Below, in pieces: positions 1 through 8,379 of a stretch of DNA of 64,000 nucleotides. The notes beneath the pieces were generated by a model that had not been told where the DNA came from, did not search any database, and worked only from the letters and a program-made list of their open reading frames with translations. The stretch's first letter is position 1. Every line of letters begins with the position of its first letter. The stretch spans positions 10,654-74,653 of the forward strand of contig JACJWY010000013.1 of NCBI GenBank assembly GCA_020636955.1, read 5' to 3'. Made by a program: the position numbers and the translations under genes. Source of the stretch: Thermoleophilales bacterium (GTDB taxonomy: Bacteria > Actinomycetota > Thermoleophilia > Solirubrobacterales > 70-9).

Positions 1-225
1 CAGGGGCATGCCCCAACCGCTGATCTTCACCCGCGAGCCGGAATCAACCTGCGTAGAGGTGGTCAGGAACCCTGCCAGCGGCTGGCTCGTGCCTATCGCG
101 GACATTGCTGGTTCGGTGCCGAATCCTGCCTTCCAGCCCAGTCTCCGGGCCTCGGTCAGCGCATCTGCATTGAGTATCGCTTGACGCCGCATGCCTTCGA
201 TGATTCGCTCGTCGTCCCGGTTCAT
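1..225 (-). CDS. 2-keto-4-pentenoate hydratase / fumarylacetoacetate hydrolase family protein, N-terminal part
   Basis: The gene reads leftward and runs off the window edge, leaving 75 N-terminal residues. The ATG at 225-223 is preceded by a GGGGAGAG ribosome-binding site. The stretch LGWKAGFGTEPAM, then PLAGFLT, then a Gly-Trp-Gly-Met turn matches the N-terminus of 2-keto-4-pentenoate hydratase (MhpD)-type members of the FAH superfamily. These hydrate or decarboxylate 2-oxo acids in aromatic meta-cleavage pathways. The metal-binding and catalytic residues lie beyond the edge, so the exact reaction cannot be assigned. The family call rests on the N-terminal motif only. Confidence 0.6.
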   Translation of the reverse strand, partial: MNRDDERIIEGMRRQAILNADALTEARRLGWKAGFGTEPAMSAIGTSQPLAGFLTTSTQVDSGSRVKISGWGMPL

Positions 226-266
226 CTCTCCCCTTCGGCGGGTTCAGCCTGGTCCGGCCAAGTCAA

Positions 267-989
267 TCAGACCCCGAGCGCGAGGCTGAGCGCCACCATC
301 AGCGGGATTGAGACGGCGAGGCCGACGAAGGTCTGGCGCGGGCTTTCGACCCAGGCGTCGGGCAGGATCTCGATCAGGGTCAGGGCCAGCATCGCGCCCG
401 CGGCGAAGCCGAAGGACACCGGCAGCAGGGCGGAGATCTCCTGAACGAGCAGGTAGGCGATGACCGCTCCGATCGGTTGCGGGACACTGCTGGCGACCGC
501 CATCCAGAACTGCCTGTTGCCGGATGCACCGGCGGCGGCGAGAGGAATCGCGACGCTGGTGCCTTCGGGGATGTTCTGGATCGAGATCGCGATCACAACG
601 AAGATTCCGAGCTGTGCGGGATCCGCCTCGTAGGCCGTGCCGACCGCGAAACCTTCAGGGAGGCTATGGACCAGCAGCACCAGGAAAACGAGCAGGCCGG
701 TACTGCCTCCTGCCCGGCTGAAGTCTCGGGGCAGGTGGTTCAGGTAACGGCGGGCGACCATGAGGAAGGCGATCCCGATCAGCACTCCGCCGGCGACTTC
801 GGCCACCGTACCCCGGTCCAGGGCGGGCATGATCAGGCCCATCACCGAGGCGACCCCCATGACGCCGCCGGCGATTCCCAGGAGCAGCGGCACCATCGAC
901 CTGGCCCGGTTGCCGAGCAGCATGACCGGGATCGCCCCGATCCCGGTGGCGAGCGCAGTAACGCTGGCGAGGATTATCAGTTCGATCAA
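267..989 (-). CDS. ZIP family metal transporter
   Basis: A polytopic membrane protein of about 240 residues. The reading frame is open upstream to 1169, but the first hydrophobic helix begins right after a TTG at 989-987, which I take as the start; its ribosome-binding site is weak, so the start is uncertain. Two ZIP signature helices are visible: one with VHSLPEGFAVG and the next with IQNIPEGTSVA. In ZIP proteins these His/Asn/Pro-Glu-Gly motifs form the divalent metal site. The first His of the second motif is Gln here. Probable role: import or export of zinc, iron or a related metal across the cytoplasmic membrane. It is divergent from the gene at 1036. Confidence 0.8.
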   Translation of the reverse strand: MIELIILASVTALATGIGAIPVMLLGNRARSMVPLLLGIAGGVMGVASVMGLIMPALDRGTVAEVAGGVLIGIAFLMVARRYLNHLPRDFSRAGGSTGLLVFLVLLVHSLPEGFAVGTAYEADPAQLGIFVVIAISIQNIPEGTSVAIPLAAAGASGNRQFWMAVASSVPQPIGAVIAYLLVQEISALLPVSFGFAAGAMLALTLIEILPDAWVESPRQTFVGLAVSIPLMVALSLALGV

Positions 990-1035
990 GCTGGGGTTAG
1001 GGTAGGCGCATGAGAGCGAAGGAGAGTCGAGCCGG

Positions 1036-1422
1036 GTGAGCGGTACCGAGATCATCCTTCCGGAGATCGGGAAGAACTCGCCACGGCAGGTCTGGCTGAG
1101 GGATTTCAACGTCGCCTTCATCGAAGGCGACATCGAGAAGACCCTGCAGTTCGTCGCGGAGGATGTCACCTGGGAGCTGGTCGGCGAGGGAACGATCGAG
1201 GGCCGTGAAGGAATGCGGGCCTGGCTTCAGTCGATGGCGGGCAAGAATGCCCGGCGGGTCGAGTTCAAGCTGTTCATCACACAAGGCCGCAGCGCTGCGG
1301 TCAACGGCAGCTACGAGATGGAAAGTGGTTCGAAGTTCGAGTTCTGCGACATCTACGAGTTCGCCAGCGTCAGCAGCGACAGTCCGATCACCGACTACAC
1401 CTCATATGTGGTGAGGGTCTGA
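1036..1422 (+). CDS. SnoaL-like / NTF2-fold small protein
   Basis: A protein of 128 residues starting at GTG 1036, with GGAGAG about 9 bases upstream. An ATG at 1010 lies in another frame and hits a stop at once. The pattern FNVAFIEGDIEKTLQFVAEDVTW followed by an EGREGMRAWL helix and a C-terminal beta-sheet is typical of SnoaL-like polyketide-cyclase/NTF2 folds, which serve as small-ligand isomerases or unknown binding proteins. No catalytic residues can be assigned with confidence. It is followed after 10 bases by another gene on the same strand and the two may be co-transcribed. Confidence 0.65.
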   Translation: MSGTEIILPEIGKNSPRQVWLRDFNVAFIEGDIEKTLQFVAEDVTWELVGEGTIEGREGMRAWLQSMAGKNARRVEFKLFITQGRSAAVNGSYEMESGSKFEFCDIYEFASVSSDSPITDYTSYVVRV

Positions 1423-1432
1423 AGGGGCCGGG

Positions 1433-1924
1433 GTGGAACTCAAGCCGAAGAAGCCGGACAATCCTGAAAAGGACCGCAAGAACGACTTCGAACGGATCCA
1501 CGGGGATCACCTGCGGTCGTTGCTCGAATCGGGCGAGAGCCTGCTCGGCGTGGCCGCGGTCAACTGGCAGCGCAGCATGTTCAAGCAGACGGTCAGCGCC
1601 CTCGGGGTCACCGAACACCGGCTGATCATTCAGCCACTTGACCGCAAAAGCCGGGCGGCGACCGAGGCTCCGACCTTCATTCGCAAGGAGGAGATAGCCA
1701 GGGGCAGCTACGGCGGCGGGGGAGGCATGGGCAGCTCTCCGACCTCGCTGATCATGGATTCCGTCTCGATCGAAGTGAAGCTGAAAACCTCCGGTGGGGA
1801 GAAGTTCAAGATCCTCCTCATGACCGGGGAAGGCGTCTTCGGTGGCTTGGCCGGCGGGCCGTCCCAGCGCAATGGCGCCGAAGCTCTGATCGGCTTCCTC
1901 GAAGGAGCCGGGCAGTCGATCTGA
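1433..1924 (+). CDS. Conserved hypothetical protein, 163 residues
   Basis: Starts at GTG 1433 just after a GGGGCCGGG stretch, 10 bases behind the SnoaL-like gene. There is no signal peptide or membrane helix. The N-terminus is very charged (KPKKPDNPEKDRKNDFERIH). The centre has alternating beta-strand-like segments (ESLLGVAAVNWQ, VTEHRLIIQPL, VSIEVKLKTS, EKFKILLMT) and a glycine-rich loop SYGGGGGMGSSP. The order of strands and a final helix resembles a bacterial PH-like domain, but I do not recognise a specific family. Function unknown. Confidence 0.6.
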   Translation: MELKPKKPDNPEKDRKNDFERIHGDHLRSLLESGESLLGVAAVNWQRSMFKQTVSALGVTEHRLIIQPLDRKSRAATEAPTFIRKEEIARGSYGGGGGMGSSPTSLIMDSVSIEVKLKTSGGEKFKILLMTGEGVFGGLAGGPSQRNGAEALIGFLEGAGQSI

Positions 1925-1929
1925 GCTAA

Positions 1930-1952
1930 ATACCTGTATCCCGATCAGGTAT
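1930..1952. promoter_or_regulatory. Inverted repeat upstream of the peroxiredoxin gene
   Basis: Perfect 7-base arms ATACCTG and CAGGTAT are separated by 9 bases, about 54 bases before the peroxiredoxin start. The 23-base AT-flanked palindrome has the general look of an Rrf2/IscR-type operator. It is not GC-rich and has no T-run, so a terminator is unlikely. The regulator is unknown. Confidence 0.4.
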
Positions 1953-2005
1953 ATGGGTCATATTGGCTATAGTTGCTTCACTGTCGATTTCTAAGGAGAA
2001 CAAGC

Positions 2006-2665
2006 ATGGCCCTAAAGCTGGGACAGGAAGCACCGAATTTCACAGCCGAGACCACCGAGGGAACGATCGATTTCCACGACTGGATCGGCGACTCCTGGGC
2101 GGTCCTCTTTTCGCATCCGAAGGACTTCACCCCGGTCTGCACCACCGAGCTCGGATACATGGCAAATGCCAAACCGGCCTTTGACGAGCGCGGGGTCAAG
2201 ATCATCGGCCTCTCGGTCGACCCGCTCGACAAGCACGAGGACTGGGCCAGGGATATCGAGGAGACTCAGGGCACGGCCCCGAACTACCCGCTGATCTCGG
2301 ACGCCAATTTCGAGATCTCGAAGGCCTACGGAATGCTCGGTGCCGAAGTCGAGGGCGACGCCGCCGACCGCACCCCGGCCGACAACCAGACGGTCCGCAA
2401 CGTCTTCGTGATTGGCCCGGACAAGAAGGTCAAGCTGATCCTCGTCTACCCGATGACGACCGGCCGGAACTTCGATGAGGTTCTCCGGGTGATTGACTCG
2501 CTGCAGCTGACCGCTAACCACAAGGTCGCCACTCCGGCCAACTGGAAGAAGGGCGACGACGTGATCATCGCCGGCTCGGTCAACAACGAGCAGGCCAAGG
2601 AGATCTTCGGCGACTGGGAAGAGCCCAAGCCCTACATTCGCATCGTCCCCGAGCCGACCGCCTGA
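2006..2665 (+). CDS. 1-Cys peroxiredoxin (Prx6-type)
   Basis: A 219-residue cytosolic peroxidase. ATG 2006 follows AAGGAG at good spacing; an upstream in-frame start at 1973 lacks one. The active-site motif DFTPVCTTELG places the peroxidatic Cys at residue 45 with Thr42. This is the only cysteine in the protein, so no resolving Cys exists and the enzyme must be reduced by an external thiol. The long C-terminal extension (about residues 160-219, with TPANWKKGDDVII and a PYIRIV end) is the Prx6/1-Cys subgroup feature involved in dimerisation. It would reduce H2O2, alkyl hydroperoxides or peroxynitrite. The palindrome at 1930-1952 may regulate it. Confidence 0.93.
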   Translation: MALKLGQEAPNFTAETTEGTIDFHDWIGDSWAVLFSHPKDFTPVCTTELGYMANAKPAFDERGVKIIGLSVDPLDKHEDWARDIEETQGTAPNYPLISDANFEISKAYGMLGAEVEGDAADRTPADNQTVRNVFVIGPDKKVKLILVYPMTTGRNFDEVLRVIDSLQLTANHKVATPANWKKGDDVIIAGSVNNEQAKEIFGDWEEPKPYIRIVPEPTA

Positions 2666-2669
2666 CCGG

Positions 2670-3980
2670 CTAGAAGGCGAAGCGCACCTGGCCTCCCCGC
2701 TTCGGGGAGGAGGTGATAAATCTCGATACGGTCGGCTCGTCCGGGCCCACGGGGAGCAGAACCCCCGCCCGGGCGACCGCCCGCATCACTATCTCCATTT
2801 CGGCCATTGCGAACTGCATGCCGATGCAGCGCCGCACTCCGCCACCGAACGGGAACCAGGTGTAAGTGCCCGGCTTGACGCCGTCCCAGCGCTCAGGCTT
2901 GAAGGCGAGCGGGTCGGGATAGATGTCCTCGCGGCGCTGCACCAGATAGATGGAGGGGGCGAGCACGTCGCCTTCACCGAACTGGTACCCGCCGATCTCG
3001 ATCGGCTCCATCACCCGGCGCAGGACGAAATCCAGGACCGGTCTCAGGCGGAGGGCCTCCTGGGAGACCCAGCGGGCGTATTCGCCCTCGCCGGAAACGG
3101 CCTCCTCGTGCAGGTGCTCGGTTCCGTTCTCGATCCTGGTCAGCCGTTCGAATGCCCAGGCCAGGGCGGTCGCCGTGGTTTCGTGACCGGCGACTATCAA
3201 GGTGACGAGTTCGTCGCGGATTTCGACGTCGGTCATCGGCTGGCCGTCTTCGTCCCGCGCCAGCAGCAGCATCGAGAGGATGTCGTGGCGATCCTCGAGG
3301 TCGTCGGCCTCGCGTCTTTCGGCGATCAATCCATAGATCCCGCGGTCAAGCGGGGCCAGGGCTGGCTTGTACATCGCCTTGATCGGCCGGCTGCGGGGAC
3401 CCAGCACCGACGAAAGGGCGAGCCGGTAGCCCTTGCCGATCCATTCGAGCAGCTCGCGAGTTGCCTTGCCGAGCTGGTCGTGCTGCTCGCCGGTCGAAGC
3501 GGTTCCGAGAACGAGCTCGAGGATGACCTCGAGGGCAATCTTCTGGCTGGTCTCCCTCATGTGGAAGCTTTCGCCCTTTGGAACCTGCGCGACCACTTCC
3601 TCGGAGATCCGCTCCATCGCGGCGGTCTGGGCGGCCAGCTTCTCGCCATGGAAGGATGGCAAGAGCAGCTTGCGCTGGCGCATGTGCTCGGACTCGTCGA
3701 GCAACAGAACCGAATGCTCGCCCAGGGCTGTGGCAAGGATTTCATTCCCTTTGCCGGCGTGAAGCGCAGTCGGAGACGCGGTGAAAACTTCCTTGACCTG
3801 ATCCGGGTGGGCGAAGAAGTAGAAGTTCCCGCGGTTGATGTTCATTCCGAACGCATCACCGTATTTGGCGCGCGATTCGTCAAAGATGCTGTTCTTCGCG
3901 GTCGAGACCTTCCAGATCTGGGAGATCATCGACTCGTCAACCATGGGCGGAACCCGGCGCGCAGTGGCGGTAGAAGTCAT
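2670..3980 (-). CDS. Cytochrome P450
   Basis: A soluble bacterial P450 of 436 residues, convergent with the peroxiredoxin gene and divergent from the NO reductase. Diagnostic motifs appear in order: the I-helix oxygen-activation motif VAGHETTATA, the K-helix ExxR in EALRLRP, and the haem-binding loop FPFGGGVRRCIG with the proximal Cys ligand near residue 385. Length and motif spacing are normal. Substrate cannot be inferred. No ferredoxin or reductase gene is adjacent, so electron partners must be encoded elsewhere. The start MTSTATARR is the first ATG of the frame. Confidence 0.94.
   Translation of the reverse strand: MTSTATARRVPPMVDESMISQIWKVSTAKNSIFDESRAKYGDAFGMNINRGNFYFFAHPDQVKEVFTASPTALHAGKGNEILATALGEHSVLLLDESEHMRQRKLLLPSFHGEKLAAQTAAMERISEEVVAQVPKGESFHMRETSQKIALEVILELVLGTASTGEQHDQLGKATRELLEWIGKGYRLALSSVLGPRSRPIKAMYKPALAPLDRGIYGLIAERREADDLEDRHDILSMLLLARDEDGQPMTDVEIRDELVTLIVAGHETTATALAWAFERLTRIENGTEHLHEEAVSGEGEYARWVSQEALRLRPVLDFVLRRVMEPIEIGGYQFGEGDVLAPSIYLVQRREDIYPDPLAFKPERWDGVKPGTYTWFPFGGGVRRCIGMQFAMAEMEIVMRAVARAGVLLPVGPDEPTVSRFITSSPKRGGQVRFAF
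2692..2710. terminator. Possible stem-loop between convergent peroxiredoxin and P450 genes
   Basis: A perfect 8-bp stem CCTCCCCG/CGGGGAGG with a 3-base loop lies 27 bases beyond the peroxiredoxin stop and inside the last codons of the P450 gene. It lacks a T-run, so any terminator role is tentative. Confidence 0.3.
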
Positions 3981-4133
3981 GGGATCAGCCTAATTGAATG
4001 ACAACGCCTCGTGTCACATTCGATTCCGTAGTTCTCCACATGGAAATTGCCCACTTCAGGTGTTAGAAGGACAGGGAGGAGCATTCGTCCCAGTCCAGAT
4101 TCGCTCGGGAGGGCGAACTGCGGAAGGAGATCC

Positions 4134-6542
4134 GTGGAAGAAAAGTCTGTCCGTCGAGGTTTTCTGCTCAGCAAAGGCTGGCTGCAAGCCGTTGTCATCG
4201 TCATGTTGCTCGGATTCACGGTGCTCGGAATCCTTGCCTACAAGACCTATGAAGATGGCGCCCCGGTACCGGTAAAGGTCTTCGACCCGCAGGGCCAGTT
4301 GCTGTTCGACGGTGACGATGTGTCGGCCGGCCAGCAGGTCTTCCTGCACAACGGCCTCATGGAATACGGGTCCGTGTTTGGTCACGGTGCCTACCTCGGC
4401 CCGGACTACACCGCGGATTACCTGCGCCGCTCGTCGAACATCGCGATCGCCGGGAACGGCGGGCCACCGGTCGACCAGGACGGGATGGAAATCGACGGGT
4501 CGGATTCCCGCCCCGACCCGGCCGGTGACGTCGCCCGACAAAAGACGATCGATCAGTTTCGCGACAACCAGTACGACGAAGACAGCGGCGAGCTGACCCT
4601 GAGCCAGACCCAGGCCGATGCTTTCCGGAAACTGATCCCGTACTACACGCGGTACTTCTCGGTCGACGACACCGAGCACGGCCTGCGCCCCGAAGCGATT
4701 ACGGATCCACAGGACCTGCGGAATCTGACCGCTTTCTTCGCCTGGACGGCCTGGGCGGCGGCAGCCGACCGGCCCGGCAAGAACTACTCGTACACGAACA
4801 ACTGGCCGTCCGAGCCAAGGGTCGACAACAAACCGACGGCGAATGCCCTGGTCTGGTCGGCGATCTCCCTGATCGCCCTGCTCGGCGGCATCGGCCTGCT
4901 CTTCGGTGCTTTCGGCCGTTACCGCGACCTCGGCTGGCACGGACGCGAGCAGACCGTCGTGTCATTCAGAGATCCGTCCACGGTCTCTCTCACTCCTGGT
5001 CAGAAGTCAACCGCCTGGTTCTTCTTCGTGATGGCAGTCCTGTTTTTGATCCAGTGTTTTGTCGGGGCGGCAGTGCAGCACTACCGGGCTGAACTCACCA
5101 GCTTTTTCGGCTTCGACCTGGCCGTGATCCTGCCCTACAACCTGCTGCGTACCTGGCATGTCCAGCTCTCCATCTTCTGGGTTGCGACCTCTTTCGTCGC
5201 GGCCGGAATCTTCCTTGCCCCGATGATCGCCCGGCGCGAACCCAAGGGGCAGGGAAAGCTCGGGTATTTCCTCCTGATCGCCCTCGCGGTGGTCGTCTTC
5301 GGCACCTTGATCGGCTCGTATCTGGGCATTCACGGCGTGCTCGAGGATGCCGCGACCAACTGGTTCGGGCTTCAGGGCTTCGAATATCTCGATCTCGCCC
5401 GTCTCTGGCAGGTGCTGCTGGTGGTCGGACTCGTGCTCTGGGCTTACATGCTGTTCCGGGTAATGCGCTCGCGGCTGAGGAGCGAACACCCGGGCAACAT
5501 GCCCTGGCTCTTCTTCCTCGCGGCCTGCGCGATTCCGGCCTTTTATGCGGTCGGCCTGCTCGCCCAGACCTATGAACAATTCTCGGTCACCGAGTTCTGG
5601 CGTTTCTGGGTGGTCCACCTCTGGGTCGAGGACTTCCTCGAAATCTTCACCACGGTGATGGTCGCCTACATGTTCGTGCTGCTCGGGGTAGTGCGAGAAA
5701 GGGTGGCGCTGATGGTGATCCTGCTAGACATCGGGCTCTATTCGGTCGGTGGAGTGGTCGGCACCATGCATCACCTCTACTTCTCCGGAACCCCATCCGA
5801 ACACATGGCGCTCGGCGCCTTCTTCTCGGCGATCGAAGTTGTGCCGCTCACCTTCCTCACGGTGGAGGCCTGGTCGTTCCTGCAGCTCGGGGCCAACCAG
5901 GAATCGAAATCGGAAACCGAATTTCCCCATCGCTGGGCGGTCATGTTCCTGGTCGCGGTCGGCTTCTGGAACTTCCTCGGGGCCGGAGTGTTCGGCTTTC
6001 TGGTCAATCTGCCGATCGTCTCCTACTACGAGATCGGCACCGCCCTGACCGCCAACCACGCCCATGCGGCGATGATGGGCGTCTACGGCATGCTGGCGAT
6101 CGGCCTGTCGCTGTTCTGCCTCCGGTACATGATCCCTTCGAAGAAGTGGCCCGACAAGTGGGCGAAGGTCAGCTTCTGGGGCACCAATATCGGCCTCGCC
6201 TGGATGTGTTTCGCGACGCTGCTGCCGCTGGGGATCATGCAGCTCTACAAGTCGGTCAACGACGGGTATTTCGAAGCCCGCCAGTTTGACTTCCTGACCG
6301 ACAAGACGGCCAACATGCTCGAATGGTTGCGGCTCCCAGGCGATCTGGTCTTCATCATTTTCGGGGCCATACCGGTGCTCTATATCTGTTTCCTCGGGGT
6401 CAAGTACACGATCGCCCGTCGCGGGGAAGGGGACGGCGAAGGAGAAGCCGACGCCGAGCTCTTTACGGTGATCTCGGGCACCTCGATGGAAGACGAACCG
6501 CCGGACATGCCCGCCCGGCCCGAGCCGACCCCGGGAACTTGA
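4134..6542 (+). CDS. norZ: Quinol-dependent nitric oxide reductase (qNOR)
   Basis: An integral membrane haem-copper oxidase superfamily enzyme of 802 residues that reduces 2 NO to N2O with quinol electrons. The frame is open from 4047, but GTG 4134 has an excellent GGAAGGAG upstream, so I start there. The single-chain NorB-type form has the extra N-terminal helix plus an external cytochrome-c-like but haem-less domain (about residues 20-260) before the 12-helix core. Visible core ligands include His in WHVQLSIFW, VVHLWVEDFLEIF, TMHHLYFSG and NHAHAAMMGVYG. A Glu-rich cytoplasmic tail follows the last helix. Likely role: NO detoxification. It overlaps the next gene by 4 bases. Confidence 0.93.
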   Translation: MEEKSVRRGFLLSKGWLQAVVIVMLLGFTVLGILAYKTYEDGAPVPVKVFDPQGQLLFDGDDVSAGQQVFLHNGLMEYGSVFGHGAYLGPDYTADYLRRSSNIAIAGNGGPPVDQDGMEIDGSDSRPDPAGDVARQKTIDQFRDNQYDEDSGELTLSQTQADAFRKLIPYYTRYFSVDDTEHGLRPEAITDPQDLRNLTAFFAWTAWAAAADRPGKNYSYTNNWPSEPRVDNKPTANALVWSAISLIALLGGIGLLFGAFGRYRDLGWHGREQTVVSFRDPSTVSLTPGQKSTAWFFFVMAVLFLIQCFVGAAVQHYRAELTSFFGFDLAVILPYNLLRTWHVQLSIFWVATSFVAAGIFLAPMIARREPKGQGKLGYFLLIALAVVVFGTLIGSYLGIHGVLEDAATNWFGLQGFEYLDLARLWQVLLVVGLVLWAYMLFRVMRSRLRSEHPGNMPWLFFLAACAIPAFYAVGLLAQTYEQFSVTEFWRFWVVHLWVEDFLEIFTTVMVAYMFVLLGVVRERVALMVILLDIGLYSVGGVVGTMHHLYFSGTPSEHMALGAFFSAIEVVPLTFLTVEAWSFLQLGANQESKSETEFPHRWAVMFLVAVGFWNFLGAGVFGFLVNLPIVSYYEIGTALTANHAHAAMMGVYGMLAIGLSLFCLRYMIPSKKWPDKWAKVSFWGTNIGLAWMCFATLLPLGIMQLYKSVNDGYFEARQFDFLTDKTANMLEWLRLPGDLVFIIFGAIPVLYICFLGVKYTIARRGEGDGEGEADAELFTVISGTSMEDEPPDMPARPEPTPGT

Positions 6543-7099
6543 ACACCGAAGTCCTTCTCGCCGGCGGTTACGGGGTCCTGCTGCTGGCCGGGGCGATGGT
6601 CCTCGAATGGCTTTCGCGCCACACCCACAACCGCTCCCAGGCCTGGCGGACCTCGGGTTTCGATTACGACGCCCAGCATGACTTTTGGGTCTGCCACAAG
6701 GGCGAGCAGCTCTGGCCGGCCGAGTTCGACCGGGAAAAGAGGCTGGTTCGCTACCGGGCCAAGGCGGCAGTCTGCAATGCCTGTCCGGCCAAGGGTGACT
6801 GCACGGATTCAAATCACGGCCGGGAGATCACCAGGGCCGTCGATTCCTGGCCGCATTCAGAGGCGGGCAGGTTTCACCGCGCGATCGCCGTGATGCTGGT
6901 CCTGCTGGCTGCCTGCGAGTTGGGAGTGGTCCTGATCCGAAACCACGATCCGGTCGAGATCGCTGTGCTGCTGCCCTTGCTGTGGGTCTCGGTAGTCGCG
7001 CTCTGGTGGCTGGCCCGCGATCTGGTCCGGACCCCGGACGGCTTCCCGGAAGCGATGCCTGCCCACGGCAACCGGATCGGGAGAAACAAACAGACTTGA
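6539..7099 (+). CDS. Membrane protein with a four-cysteine module, coupled to the NO reductase
   Basis: About 186 residues, starting at TTG 6539 and overlapping the qNOR stop (TTGA), which suggests translational coupling. One N-terminal membrane helix (about residues 5-25) is followed by a soluble loop, then two C-terminal helices (about 117-136 and 143-165). The loop holds Cys52, Cys79, Cys82 and Cys88 in the arrangement FDYDAQHDFWVC, then RYRAKAAVCNACPAKGDC, then HGREI. This closely recalls the cysteine cluster near the C-terminus of IS1182-type transposases, though nothing else of a transposase is present. The four Cys could bind zinc or an iron-sulfur centre. No established function; a role with qNOR is inferred from the overlap. 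Confidence 0.7.
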   Translation: MNTEVLLAGGYGVLLLAGAMVLEWLSRHTHNRSQAWRTSGFDYDAQHDFWVCHKGEQLWPAEFDREKRLVRYRAKAAVCNACPAKGDCTDSNHGREITRAVDSWPHSEAGRFHRAIAVMLVLLAACELGVVLIRNHDPVEIAVLLPLLWVSVVALWWLARDLVRTPDGFPEAMPAHGNRIGRNKQT

Positions 7100-7130
7100 A
7101 GTTATTCGCTCTATGTGCGGATAACTTCAA
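7096..7130. terminator. Bidirectional stem-loop between convergent genes
   Basis: Arms TTGAAGTTATTCGC and GCGGATAACTTCAA (14 bases each, one G-T pair) flank a 7-base loop. It starts at the stop of the Cys-module protein and lies 17 bases beyond the HMG-CoA reductase stop on the other strand, so it can serve both genes. It is AT-rich compared with the surroundings. Confidence 0.55.
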
Positions 7131-7147
7131 CGCTGTGTAGCGCGCGG

Positions 7148-8332
7148 CTAGCGGTTGCGACCGAGCTCGTCATGCGCTTCGACCCACTCGTCGGCGACCA
7201 CGGCGGAGCCGAGTGAAAGGTCGCCGCAGAGCACGGTCGCGGCGATGATCTCGGCCAGCTTGTTGACCTTGCCGGGACCGTCGCAGCCGAGCACCTTCAG
7301 ACACTCGCTCTGGGTCGGCAGGGCGGTGCCGCCACCGTAGGTTGCGACGATCAGCGCAGGCAGGGTGATCGAGTAGTAGTAGTCGGCGTTCTCACCCCTC
7401 AGTTCGGTGTAACCGATCGCCGCCTGCGATTCAGCCACATTTGCCTCGTCCTGTCCGGTTGCGATGTAAACGGCGGCGATGCCGTTGGCGGGATGGGGTG
7501 TGTTGGCCGAACTGCCGGAAAGCATCGCCCCCTGGTTGGAAATCTGACGGGCCTGGAAGACCTGGCGCGAGGTGACTCGCATGTGCTTCTCGAGGATCTC
7601 CGAAGAAATCTGGACCTCGGCGATCACGCGCTTGCCGCGGGTTTTCAGCTTGTTGATGTGGGAGTGCTTCTTGTCGGTCGAAAGCTGCGCGTCCAGCATG
7701 TAATCCATCAAGGGCGGGTGATGGGACTTGATCCATTCGCAGGCCGCCCAGGTCGCCTTGCTGACCATGTTCTGGCCCGCCGCATCCCCCGTCGTGTAAT
7801 CGAAGCGGGTATAGACGAAGCGGCTGGCGTGGTAGCGCTCGATCTCGATCAGCTTGCCGGTCGAGGTCGTCGACTCCGCGGCCGCTCTCACCTCGTCGTA
7901 ATTCTCGTCCAGCCAGCCCACGAACTCTTTCGCTTCCCGGGCCGAGTCGAAGATGAAAGCCGGGGCCCGCTGCATGCGGTCATCGACGATCGTGGTCTTG
8001 ACTCCGCCCGCTTCGGCGACCATTTTCATGCCCCGGCTGTAGGAGGCAACCAGAGTTCCCTCGGTCGTCGCCATCGGTACGTAGAACTCGCCCTTCGCGT
8101 GTTCGCCATCGACCAGCAGCGGACCGGCCAGGCCGATCGGCATCTGCGCGACCCCGATGAAATTCTCGATATTGCCCGGCAGGACCGAAGGGTCAAAGGA
8201 GTACTGGCCGACGTGCTCGAGCTCGGCACCGGTCTGCTCGGCGACCAGCCTGCGGCGCGCCTCGGCCGCCTCCCGGCTGTAGTCGTTTTCAGGGTCGCGG
8301 GGAATCCGGGGCAGACTCATGCCGCGCACCAT
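7148..8332 (-). CDS. Class I-type 3-hydroxy-3-methylglutaryl-CoA reductase
   Basis: A 394-residue soluble catalytic domain without membrane anchor. Motifs in order: ENFIGVAQMPIGLAGPL (substrate loop), ATTEGTLVASYSRG with the catalytic Glu, TGDAAGQNM (nucleotide binding), IATGQDEANVAES with the catalytic Asp, GGGTALPTQ, and a C-terminal AHDELGRNR that supplies the catalytic His. The motif set matches the class I (eukaryote/archaea/Streptomyces-type) enzyme that reduces HMG-CoA to mevalonate with NADPH. No other mevalonate gene is adjacent, so biosynthetic direction is inferred. The ATG at 8320 is an alternative start; neither has a strong ribosome-binding site. Confidence 0.9.
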   Translation of the reverse strand: MVRGMSLPRIPRDPENDYSREAAEARRRLVAEQTGAELEHVGQYSFDPSVLPGNIENFIGVAQMPIGLAGPLLVDGEHAKGEFYVPMATTEGTLVASYSRGMKMVAEAGGVKTTIVDDRMQRAPAFIFDSAREAKEFVGWLDENYDEVRAAAESTTSTGKLIEIERYHASRFVYTRFDYTTGDAAGQNMVSKATWAACEWIKSHHPPLMDYMLDAQLSTDKKHSHINKLKTRGKRVIAEVQISSEILEKHMRVTSRQVFQARQISNQGAMLSGSSANTPHPANGIAAVYIATGQDEANVAESQAAIGYTELRGENADYYYSITLPALIVATYGGGTALPTQSECLKVLGCDGPGKVNKLAEIIAATVLCGDLSLGSAVVADEWVEAHDELGRNR

Positions 8333-8379
8333 ATCCCCGATCCGTCGCAGGGTGTCCGATCCGGCGCTAGGATCCGGCT

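Noticed and set aside
6539..7099. Remnant of an IS1182-type insertion sequence
   Set aside because: No DDE region, terminal repeats or target duplication are visible, and the ORF is intact with flanking membrane helices and overlaps norZ.
7096..7130. Similarity of GAAGTTAT...ATAACTTC to loxP arms
   Set aside because: The half-sites are in the opposite relation to loxP, the spacer is different, and the element sits between two convergent stops, so a terminator explains it.
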